Below are positions 1-12,000 of a stretch of 64,000 nt of DNA, one piece after another. A program made the position numbers and the translations under genes. This stretch comes from Strigops habroptila (taxonomy: Eukaryota; Chordata; Aves; Psittaciformes; Psittacidae). The notes under the pieces are model-generated. The model was not told the DNA's origin. It saw only the letters and a list, made by a program, of their open reading frames with translations, and did not search any database. The stretch is from positions 63,601,725 through 63,665,724 of the forward strand of contig NC_044282.2 in the NCBI RefSeq assembly GCF_004027225.2, in the 5' to 3' direction. The first letter of the stretch is position 1. Each line of letters begins with the position of its first letter.

Positions 1-84
1 CAGAGAGTCCAGCAAAATCTGCATCTCAGGTTCCACCCAGGCCGCCACCCCCTCGGTTACCTCCACAGAAATCTAATGTTTTAG
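1..84 (+). CDS. MAP4K3: MAP4K3 exon 1 of window (proline-rich linker, 5' end cut)
   Basis: Reading from base 3 gives [20 protein letters not shown] followed by PQKSNVL. This is the SH3-binding-type proline-rich linker between the kinase and CNH domains. The donor is TTAG|GTAATA and leaves one base of a split codon. The left edge is the window boundary, so the true acceptor is not visible. Confidence 0.9.
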   Translation, partial: QRVQQNLHLRFHPGRHPLGYLHRNLMF

Positions 85-3000
85 GTAATAAGAGTGACAC
101 CAAGAAGTATACAAATATTTCTTAAATAATCTTACAGTATTTTTTTTCTACATCCTCACCTATGCAAAATTAGAGTAGTGTGGTAATTTTTCCATGGGGG
201 GCAAGTAAAAGAAAATGCACAAAAGCCAACATGCACAAAGAAAGCATGCTTGAACTCTTGAGAGTCAAATGTACTTTCTAGTAAAGTCAGTGACACCATT
301 CCTGCTGTCACCATTGGTGACACAATTGCTTTTCTAAGCAACAGGCTCATAATATAGAGTATTGGGGTTATCACAGGGAGTAAAAAAGTTTTCCTGTTTG
401 TAGGTTTCAGATTCTGGCCCTGTGTGTCAACTATGGTTGTCATTTGACATCTCAATAATAGAGTTTTGCTTTCGAAGTTTGCTTTTGTTTATAATGAACT
501 GGGTTGGCTAGGATAGCAGGAAATTGTGTTTACTTTTTGCTCAGGCTGTTTCTTTTATGCTTTTGTTAAAGTCTGATGCTTTGAGAGTTGTTACAAACTG
601 TCTTGTTTTAAGCAAACTTAATGTTTGACTCTTTAATTATACCTTGCTAGCTCTTCCTTGCTATATATTTAGTACTGCAGTTGATGTGTTACAGATTTGA
701 CTGTAATGCTTAAGCATCTAGTGCTAAGAAATGTCTCAAGGCTCTTTATAAAGAATCAATAATTGAAGCTTTAGCTATAGCCAAGTTTTACTTTAGATAT
801 GTTAAATATACTTTTCCTCATAACTGTGACTGCATCCCTTTCTATGTCCATGTTAGAGTTGTTATATTAATTACCCAAAGCCATGAACTGAAATTGAATG
901 TGCTCTATAGATGGTTCTATGTGCATGTAGACATATATGCTTCATAAATGAGTGTTCTGACATAAGTGGAAATTATGGCCATTCAGAATTGGTTTTAGGC
1001 TAGACAACTCTGAGTTGAAGGTAGAATGCATTTTTAAATATGAATCTTTCTAGGTAATGGAGTCAGTTACGTACAATTAAATGGTGAACGAGAGGGATCA
1101 CCACATCAACAGAATGAAGGTAGAGACACTAATTTTTCAAGGAGAGAAAAGAAGGAAATACTGGTAGGTATTTAAGCTTCTAGGTCTTATTTAAAAGTCT
1201 CAACTGTTTTACATGTGCAATGAAAAGTAGTGGGCACACTTTTTAGTATAGAAATTATGGTGGATGGATGGCATCCTGTTTACTTTGAATCAAAGCAGTT
1301 GCTGATCTAGTTGTGATAGTCGTAAAATGAAGTTTTAATCAATATTTAATTTTCATTAGAAACTAACATCATCATGGATATATAAGATTTACTTGCTTGT
1401 ATTCACATACTTGAGATGTAATGAGAGCAAGATCCTGTGAAAGAGATGTAATGTGTTGTACTGAGCAATAACTGTTTAAGCAAATGAGTAAATTAAGGAA
1501 TATGCTGCCACCTGATGGCTTGCTGAAGGGTTTGGCTGCCCCTGGGAAAGGAACTGAATCAAATCCTCCTTCTATCCCAGGTGCAGGCATACAGGCTTTT
1601 TGGTGTCAGGGGAAAAAAGATGGAGTAATGTAGATTGAGGGTCCAGGTATGCAAGTTGTTGCCTGCTGGCCTCTGGAGCTCTGGGGTTTCAGGCTTCAGC
1701 AGCTTGGGTTCAGTCAGCCTTGAGCTACATACACTCATGTGAAGTTGCACTTGTGGAGAGAATGCAGTTTTACCCCACATGTAATCTGATCCAGCTGTGA
1801 GTGAAGGAAAGGGAATATTCCTGCATCTCTTTCTCCTCTTTGAAGTGAGATTTTCCATCAAAGCAGTGGATGGTTTCCATAGTGGCCACTCTATGATGCG
1901 AAAGTGGGAATGTAAGATGGGAGAGAGTGGGACATCTGGAGTTAGATCAGGTTAAATGTAACATGAAACTGCAGTCTTTGGAGGCTTCTTCTAAGGATGA
2001 GATTGGAAATGTTGCTCTTTTGAGAGAAGTGAAGAGGAACCAGAGCAGAAATATTGTGGGTGGTTTTGTTTTGGTTTAAGGAAGTGCCAGTAATGCTTAG
2101 CAGTACTTTGGAAAGCATTATTTCCTGAACTGCTTTGAACATGGCATTTGAAATGGTGCGTTTGAAGTTTCCTGTGTTAACCTGTAAAATATGTTTCTTT
2201 GGAAGCATGTTTCTACTAAGAGAAATAGATAGTGATACAGGATAGTGGGTCTAGTACTGATTGATAGAGTTTAACGCTGCTTGTAATGGTGAACAATTGA
2301 GCAATTGCTGCAATATTGCTTAAACATTGTATTGCCGGATATGGCATTCTTTCAGGTGTCATTGTAATGTGAAAGTGTTGCACAAGAGACTATCCAGGCG
2401 TTCAGTGAGGAGGTACTAGGGAATCGTAGTAGAGGTTTTAATGGAAGAAAATGATCTGGTAGTTGGTGGTGAGTGGTCACTAGAGAGATGTGGTTAGCAA
2501 ACTCATACGGAATTATGGAAGTGTTTGTTGGAAGCAAGGTCTGTAGCCTAACCTAATGCTTAAAAATGAGACTGTTGCCAAAGGTCAGCCATGACTTTCA
2601 GATCTCATACATGTGGCACTGGACACAGTGGAGTGTCCCAGCAGATGCCTAGCGTCTTCCAGTTATCAAAGTCTAGAAGCATACAACACAACTCTATTTA
2701 TTGTCTTAAAAATCTACAGGGAGGGTTTTGTATATGTTTTATGTAAATATAAGTATTGGCTTTTTATTTCCTCCTAATGTAATTATGCTCAATTATTTAT
2801 CAAATGCTTTTAAGAGCATTCTGAAAAAACTTTCAGCTTGTATTTTGGTTATGCTGCAGTGTGGGAATGTGCATGTTCATGCATATGTGTGCGTGTAAGT
2901 GTAAACATGCTTTTTAACTTTTATTTTCTAGAAACCAATTAGTAATGGCCTTCCTCCCACACCTAAAGTACACGTGAGTATTACTGAGTCATACAAATGT

Positions 3001-6000
3001 ATGTTGGAAGTGGGACATGTTTTCTTACTAAAGCTGAGAGAGTACATTTTTTGAATGTTTGTAGGAGGTTTTTTTTTAATTATAAAAGCCAGTATCTCTT
3101 AGAAATATTAAGTCACAGGCATGGTATTTCAGAAATCACCCTTGGTTTTGTGCTCTTGAAGTAAACTTTGGAAGGTTTTTTTTTGTTACCTTCTTCATTA
3201 AAAAGTGATGAATTAGAGTTCTGTGACTGATGTCACAGAAGTTCTTTCAGCGTATTGAAGGTACTTACTGATCTGAGGAGCTGATGCGTCTCGGGTACTA
3301 CAAACTAGGCTTCAAAACTTCTGAAGATAGGATTCATACATGCCTTAGGGCTGGAAACTGTTACAGACATCTGTGTGCAACTTCATAACATAAAGCAAAC
3401 TAGAATTTCATTGTAATACCTCTGTGGACTTATCACTGTGCTTTTAGCGAGCTCTGTGATGAGAAGGGCCAGTCTTTATTACAGGATTGTTCCAGATCTC
3501 TTAATTCTTGGTACGTTTAGCATTGTATGTAGGTAATGCATGGCCTAGGAATGTGTGCTTTAAACTAGTGGATGACAGAAATTTGGAAACACTCCTAATG
3601 TTGAAAGAACCAAATTATGGCGAGAGGGAGATAAGATAGATTTAGTGACTGGAATGAGAAAAAGGGTGCAAAATAAATAGCTCAAAGTAGTCGTGTGTTG
3701 AACTTATGCCACAAGCTTCAGTGACAGGCCATCAGAAAATGTCCATGAGTTGCTAATATAATGAAGCTGTAAGAAGAGACTGGCTAAAATAGGAAAACTT
3801 CTGAAGCTGATCAAATGAGTCTTCAGGCATTTCTTCAGGCATTGGTCTGCTCTCTGCACATTTATGCATCTTTGTAGTGCGTCCATTCTCTGTTTCTGCT
3901 GGTCCTCAGGTTAGAGACTCTTCGCCTTCTCTTCCTTTTCCGTCATCACACCCCACCTCTTATGTATAACAGACTTTCTAATCTTCCCGTTAAGTATTGA
4001 TTTGGCACTGCCTGCTGTCTCCATCAGCTGCCAAATAATGAAAATTTGGGTAAGGAAGGGGTTTTTCTCCCAGGCCATTGGGATTACTGGACTTTTACTT
4101 TTCTCTGTATGTACCAGCTCCCTGCCTTGGTAGTCAGACTTCTGCAGTGGTACTGGCAGTGCTGAAGTCTTCTGCATTGTCTTTGTGCAGTGGGGTCTTC
4201 CACGTTTTGCTGATCACCTTAATGAATTTGATTCTTCTCTCATTTAAATATATATAGACGAACTCATGGACTTCATTGTAGTGGTGCAAGAGTGAGACAT
4301 GTCTGAAGGGTTTAATTGCTGCTGCTTTTCATTTTAAAGGGTTAATTATGAAGTTCTCTTTTCCTCTTTCCTCTTCATAATACAGTATGTTAAAAAGTAA
4401 CTGAAGTGTGTGCAGACTTTCTTATTCAGCAACTGGTTATTGACTTTTTTTTTAGTTATTGTTAACATGAAAGCTATTGGTTAATCCAGTTTACAGATTG
4501 ATAATAATTAACAAATTATTAATATAGAAAACATTGCCATTCTGTAGCTGCAGAGTATGTAGCTTTGCATAGGGGTGATGCCTGCTTATATTCAGGGTGG
4601 CAACCCTTACCTATGACTGGGTCTTATGTTTGATCATCATTTAGTAAGTGATAATATTTCACTTTACTAATTCTTTGTACTACTGCATCGTTCTTTTTTC
4701 ATCAACAGTACTGCGGATCAGCTCTTTTTTTTTTTACCAAAATAGGACTGGTAATTGTTATGTTGATGTTTGAGGGGAAAGAAGGAAGCTGTGGCTTTTG
4801 CTTTTCTGTCATCTTGAAGCAAATTTACTAAGTATTCTTATAAATGCCTACAAATAAATGCTTGTGCTTCACTAGGAAAAAGATGGAGCGATTGATTATA
4901 TTACACCATGCAAGACACTTAATAGGCAAACTGAGTTTATTAGGGTTATGCTGAACAAAGAGTGGGATCATCTACCAGAGCTTTCCCTTTGGAAAGTGAT
5001 CAGTGTTGAAAGTAAGTTAACTTGAAACAAGTTAATTTCTGATGCTTTTCATTTTAAATTTCATCCATTTTGTGACTTTCTAAAGTCACAAAATTCAGGA
5101 ACCTTTTTCAGGTTTGTCAACTGTACTTAAGCACGTACTTAAGCACGTACTTAAGCACGTACTTAAGCACGTACTTAAGCACGTACTTAAGCACATACTT
5201 AAGCACATACTTAAGCACATACTTAAGCACATACTATTTAATGTAAAAATAATCCTATTGGGAATGTCACTTTTCTGTTTTTCATAAGTATATTTTTAAT
5301 TGTTTTTACTTCTACAGATGGGTGCTTGCTTTTCAAAGGTTTTCAATGGCTGTCCATTAAAAATACATTGTGCAACCTCATGGATAAATCCAGATACAAG
5401 AGGTAATATATTACGTATATTTTATCCATTTTGTCCTCCCCTCGGATTTCTAGAGTGCTTAGATGAGTAAGACTATTCCTTTTAAAATAGACATATTGTA
5501 AATAAGGTTTCTTCATATAAGCGGAAGTTCTTTAATTATGCCACTGCTCTCTGAAGTTCAGTGTTGGTTTTTTAGTTATGTTAAGATATATGGGGCACAG
5601 ATTTCAGCTTTGATTAAAGAGAATAAATTACATATAAAAGGTAAAAAACCATTTTTGTTTTGATTCAAGACTCTTCTCAACATTTTAGTCCAAAAGATGC
5701 CGATCCTAATCCATTTGGAAAAAAACTCTGACTTCTGGAGGCCCTGGTTGAGATTGAGTTCTTTATAATTCACTTCTTTCTTTCTTTCACTTTTTTTTTT
5801 CTTCGTAAATCTTTCTGGTCTGCAGATTTCTGCAGGTCTCTTTATGCACATGTTTTAGTGCTTTATTATATAGCTTGATGAAAGGGATAATTGGTAACAT
5901 TGTACTTGCTTTGCCTGCAAATTCAGCTGTTGATTATAGGCTATATAGACATGCTACTGAACCAGTAAGCAAGAAAACACTTAGATTTTATCAGACATTG

Positions 6001-9000
6001 AAATTATGGAAGTCCATCTTTTGCAGTTGATATCTTCTTAATACAAGATGCCTCTCTTGTTCACATGCCTAAATGCAATCCAGGGTATTAATTATGTTCA
6101 AAAAGTAAGGCACCCTCAAAGTACTGAGAAAATGTTCCAGTCAATACTCCTCTTAAAGTACTCCAAAAGAAGGCCATAAATAGGTCAGAAAATACATGGA
6201 AATGTCTAAGTAGGATAATTTATATATGAGGAAGTTTTTCTCATGAGTTCTTGCATATGTTGTATCACTGCTGTTTTTTATTCCAATAACAATGGGAATC
6301 ACAAAAAAAGACTGAAGATTGATCTTTCATAATGCCTTAAAGCAACCCCATCCGCAAATCTAAGGTTCCTTAGGAAGATTAATTTTCCATGCTTTCAAAC
6401 ACTGTAACTATTACAGGTTGGTTTGTTTCAATCTGTGTAATTGTTCTAAGTCTTTTCTTGCTAAAGATCTGCATAATCTTATAAAGCACACCTTCCTTAC
6501 GTCAGAATTTCTAGATTTTTTTGCTTGTTTGTGTTTGCAGATCAGTACTTGATATTTGGTGCAGAAGAAGGTATTTACACACTGAACCTCAATGAACTTC
6601 ATGAAACATCAATGGAGCAGGTATATTTCTGGTTTAATATTTTGGGGGAAAAAATACATCTTTCTCACTTTTTTTAGCCACTCAGATTTATGTTGAATAA
6701 TCCTTGTAAAAATTGTCTTTATTACAATTACATAGGCACTAGCTACACCTGAGATTTATCTTAAATGCTTACTACTGAGGATACCTTTAAGTCATGTTTA
6801 AGTTTTTTGTAGGCTGAACCATATTTAAGTAGGAGATCTGCATATATCAATGTGTTGACCATCATCAGAGTGCATTGTCCTGCAGTTAAATAATCTGTTA
6901 AATAGTATGGAATTTTCCTGGTATATTTTGGATGAAAGTTTCTATTTTCTTTAAAGCTTTGATACAAGATAGAATATGCGGAACAAACATTGTGTGTCAT
7001 CTACAGGGAAGCAAGGAGATCCTTTGTACACTAGATTCCATTCTTTTGGTCTTAAAAGCAGCTTTGCTGATGAGACTCAGCTTACTGAATCCCAATTAAA
7101 ACTCTGTCTTTGCAGAATCTTATAAATAGGAGGTTTTTTTGAGGGGATACTGGGGAGGGGGAAATGCCAATTGCAGGCTTTTCTGTATGGTGTCTTCTCC
7201 AGCTCTTCTGTTAATCTCTGAGACTTGTTTTCTTTCCTGCCTTCTCCCTAACTTAGGGAGCTATGCATCTGCCATCAAGATGGAGGAATTTGCAAGGACA
7301 GCCTTCACACTGTAAGCTGGAGGCACTGGTGTTTGTTCATCTTCCAGGGTCCAGACGTTGTAGATGTCTGTTGTGTTGAGAAAAAGGCCTAGCTAGCTTG
7401 CACTGAGCTCCATGTAACCCATAATCATACTGGTGCTTGAGTTACCTAGTTTAAACTTAGCTCAGGTACCTCTCTGCTGCTTCACTATGGTTGTAAAACC
7501 TACCCTGAGAAATATCACTAATACAATAATTCTTGTAGGCCAGGTAAACCAAGGAAAGTTTTGGTTGTTTCGGGGTCTTTTTCTTTGTTGTTTTTTCGGG
7601 GGTTTGGTTTGGGGTTTTTTTGGGGAGTGGGGTTGTTTTTAATTGGCAAGGAGAATAAGTGTAATGAAACTCATGCTCTCATATCCATCCTTGTTTTCTC
7701 AAAGCACCATGTTCTGTAGTACATTGCCTAGTGAGCTTTTAGGGACATGTTTTAATGAGCACTTGAGCACTGAATGATGAGAAGAGGTGCTTGTAAAAAC
7801 AGTCATGTGTGGAACAGGAGGAATGGGTGACAGGTCAATTTCAATCAACCTGCAGATTTGAAGTATTGCTGCTATTCTCTAATCCTCAGATCCAATCCTG
7901 CTAAGTCACAATATGCTTATGTAGCTAGAGGAGATCAATCAAACTTGCACATTAAATTTGGATACAGCCAGGATGGTAGATTATTACTGTAGGTTTTTCT
8001 TACAGTGTATTTAGGTTACGAGAAGACTTCAGGAATACAACTGCACTCTCTGTGCTAACCATTTATTACATCTTTATTTATAATAACAGGCAATAGAGCT
8101 TTAGTAGCATTTTCAAGTTCTGTGTTTCACTTTGTTGTTTACTCTCTAGGTCTGACATAATTCAGTGTAAAAGCAGAAGTAGTATCCTTGGTTGTTTTTC
8201 ACTACATTCCACTTCACTAATGGACAAAGCAGAAGTAGCTGATGTTTCCAGGAGTTAGGACAGCTTCAAGATGAATCTCTCGCTCTTAGGCAGAAAAATC
8301 TTTCAGTTAACTTACAAGATCTCTTCAGATCTTTCTAATAAACCAGCAGTGAGTGGTTTGTTTTGGGGTGGTTTTTTTTGTTTGGTAGAGGATTTTGTTT
8401 GTTTTTCTAAGAGCAAAGGAGATGGGTGGTCTGTCTGGCCCAATAATCTGTTTCCTAAAGTGGGAATAGGAAACAACCATGACAATGACCACTGTCTGCT
8501 GTCTATTCTCCTCAGACTCCACTACTGTCATTGAATTGGGGATGTTGGAGGATTTCGGCTTTTTGCTTGTTGTGTCCATTTATGGACCTGTTGGACATGA
8601 GTATGTCTAATCCCTTGTTTACACTGTTGATACTTTCCATCTCCATCACCTCTTGGGGCAACAAACTCCAGAAGTTATGTGAGGGGGGGAATAAAAGTAC
8701 TATTTTTTTTATTCTTTCTTTTCTTTTTTGTTTTAAAAATATCTTGTGGGTTCAGCGCTATCTTTCTAGTAATTGTGGGATTTGACAACAATTCTGCCTT
8801 GACCATTTTTGCACTCCTTGATCACTTAAATGAAATATATAATCATACATGGATGGAGAGTCCCTTCAAGTGCCAGTCGTACTTGTTTCAAGAGATTTGG
8901 ACTGTCGCAGGCTTTAGAAGGGCTATGGCTTGTTGACATGCTTTGTTTACTGAAGTTTACTATTGTTAAGGTCTTCTCCTTTTGAAGGAGAAAGTTTGGT

Positions 9001-12000
9001 GGGTTTAAAACTTTTTTTAAAAGGATTGATTGATCTTTATAATGATGTCTCATGGGCTAATTATAGTATTCTTGAAGACATGAATATAAAATGTGCTAAT
9101 TGTCTCAATGTTAATGTGTATGTTAAATATAGTGTGTGTGCCTAAGATTTACTCTGAATTAACTCTGGAATCCAGGTAAACATTACTTGGCTTAAGCTAA
9201 TTTCTGCTACAAAAAGCAAGTCAATATTAGTTTTGTCCTGTCGTCTATGCAGATATTAATCGATCAACTTAATGTGTCCACATTTAGTGTGTATCAAATT
9301 GAATGCTTTTCTTTCTTTGTTTTTCCTTTATCAGCTATTTCCTCGAAGGTGTACGTGGTTATATGTCATGAACAATTGCTTGTTATCAATATCTGGTAAG
9401 TTACTGTGCTATCTCTGACTAGTATTGGTGGTAAACATTTGGTTTTGTATTTGAAGTGTGGTTTTGTTTTCTAATTAACAGGTAAAGCTTCTCAGCTCTA
9501 TTCCCATAATCTACCAGGACTCTTTGATTATGCAAGGCAAATGCAGAAGTTACCTGTTGCTATCCCAGCACATAAACTCCCTGACAGAATACTTCCCAGG
9601 TAAATACATGTCGTCAGATATATCAGAATATCTTAATTTGGGAGTTCAGAATATGCTTGTGAAACTGTGGAAATACCAAATAACATGGAGCTCTATTCAC
9701 AGTTTGTCATGAATAACTCCTGAGGACATTAATCAGTGGGTGGACCTCTAAACTTACGTGAATCAAGATATGAATATACTCCTATTAGATAAATGGGGTT
9801 TGGTACATTTTAGCTTTTTGTCATGAAGCCTCTTGTTTCCGGGCATAGCTCTTTTCAGGTATAGTCTAGTATGGTTAGGCCTTGTTATTCTTGATGCTAA
9901 ACAAGATCTAGAGTCTGTATTGTACCTCTGATATTTCAGGCAAGTATAAATGGTGATCTTATGTTAGTTACTTCTGGACCCTATCTTTCCATTCTACTTA
10001 AAAGTAAAAATTGGGGATGTGTAATCTCTTACTGCAGAGGGAATAGGCTCATGGGTTATTTTGTAGGCTGAAAAGAACAGAACTGGAGTGCAGATTTGAC
10101 ATTCTTCATTGGCTAGTCATTTTTCGCAGGCCAGTGTAGAAGATACTTTTTTGTCCTAGATGCCTACAGCACATTGTGCATGCAGTCCCTCCAGCCATAT
10201 TTACTAACAAGTGCATACAAAATCCGAGAGACTGCAGTGCTGGCTGCCAAAGCAAGCCTTAAAAGCCCATTAAAATCCAAGAGGAATAGATAGTAACACT
10301 AATCTAGTTTGCAGAGACGCTTTTGATTCTTAAAATATATATGGAATCATTGGTTCTTCTTGTATAAGAGGCTTTCTGTTAGGAAATTGTATTATAGAAG
10401 ACCTGATTTTTCTGCCATCTTTGGTTCTATTATCGGCCTATTAACATTTAATTCTTGGGTTCAGGAAAGGCTTCTTGTTCAGTCATCTGCAAACATAATG
10501 GTGCAGCACTCCTCTGAAAATTGTGTTCTTCCTAGAGGCTAAATGCTAATTAACTAAGAGATAATTTGTGCTTTGAATTGTTGTCTTCTGTGTGCCTGTG
10601 CCATTGTTCTGCTCCTGTCTATTCCAAACTGACTTTGGCATGAGGACTGCATCAGCAGTGGACTAATAACCATAATTATCATCAGGGATCATGTGAGGGA
10701 GACCTTCAGACTGCATTTAGCCTGGAATGACACCTCACCTAAGCTGTAGAGGGCTCAGAAAATTTCTTGTCCGGTCATGTTGCTTCCCTAGAAAAATGCA
10801 GCACAACCTGAATGTGTGAGCACCAAGCCAGTCCTTCAAAGACAGGAGAGATTCATTTAGATAATCCATTTTGCTGTTTTATCCCTTGCTGTAAGGCATC
10901 AGGGTAGTAAGATTTAGCCTGACAGAAGCACATTTGAAGCATGAAGAAGAGCATTATTATATCAGTGTAGAGATGTTAAAAGCAAAGTTTTCGGTAGAGA
11001 AAATGCAAAACAAAATAGAATTCAAAGTAATTCATGAGGTTCGTATATTCATGTGCAAAATGGTCTAAGCTCAATTTACAGTACTTGGTAGGCAAGCAAA
11101 CATTCAGTAGCAGAAAATGTCTGTGGTAAGTCTACTTTCCAGCTTCTTTCCCTGGAGTGTCCTTGAACAGTTTCTTCCAAACCTTCCATGACTTCTTCCA
11201 AACAAAATCTGTGAGCAGTACTCGTTGCTCAGTCCTGCTGCATTATTGGTCATTTCTGGACAACTTCATTTGAAAGGCTGTGAAATAGCTTTGACTGCAA
11301 CATTTATCTGTCACTCCAAGGAAGCTATCTAGTACAGTATCATTTCCCACACATTTTGGGTCCACATGTCTTGTCTTCAAACTGTAATAATGTGCTTGGG
11401 ACAAGAGAGGCCTTTGTGTTGTCGGTGTAGTATCCAGCACAAGATGTAGTAAGTTACAGCATTACAAAGAAGAATGATTGTGGGAGTACCAATGGACTAT
11501 CCCAGGCATATGTATAAATACATATAATAGCAAGAGATAGTGGTAAATGACATTTGAAGGTACTGAGGTATCTATTCCTTTCCATTCCTGACTTTTCACT
11601 GCATTTATAATGTTGCATAACTTAGCAGCATCTCAGTGCTACCAGTGGGACCACCATGTATGTTCTAGGCATGTCATTTTGAGAAGAAATACACAAATAA
11701 ATATATACTTAGTTTTTCCGGGGAGCAAATATACTTTTCCACCAACAGCTCTCTAAAAAGCAAATTCATTCAATTGTTTTAAGTTGATCAATAATTCTGT
11801 ATTTGTATCTTGTAGGAAGTTTGCAGTGTCTACAAAAATTCCTGATACTAAATGGTGTCAGAAGTGTTGCGTCGGTAAGTAAAGATCTGCAGAATAAATG
11901 CCAAGAAGCAGTACAAATGATGGCAGTATTAAGGTTATTGAGTCAGGTTTAGGAGGTGATGGAAGAAGAGACTTTCATCATTATTATGAAAAGATGCATC

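Larger units (their letters stand above)
2974..5317 (+). other. MAP4K3 intron with extra-exon candidate and 12-bp tandem repeat
   Basis: Mostly unique AT-rich sequence. Its last 450 bases hold a splice-competent extra-exon candidate (4876-5011) and a tandem repeat (5124-5231), both listed separately. Confidence 0.7.
6621..9334 (+). other. MAP4K3 intron with G/T-rich block and an ancient repeat
   Basis: Contains the G/T-rich tract at 7557-7640 and an old interspersed repeat at about 8420-8790, both listed separately. The remainder looks unique. Confidence 0.65.
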
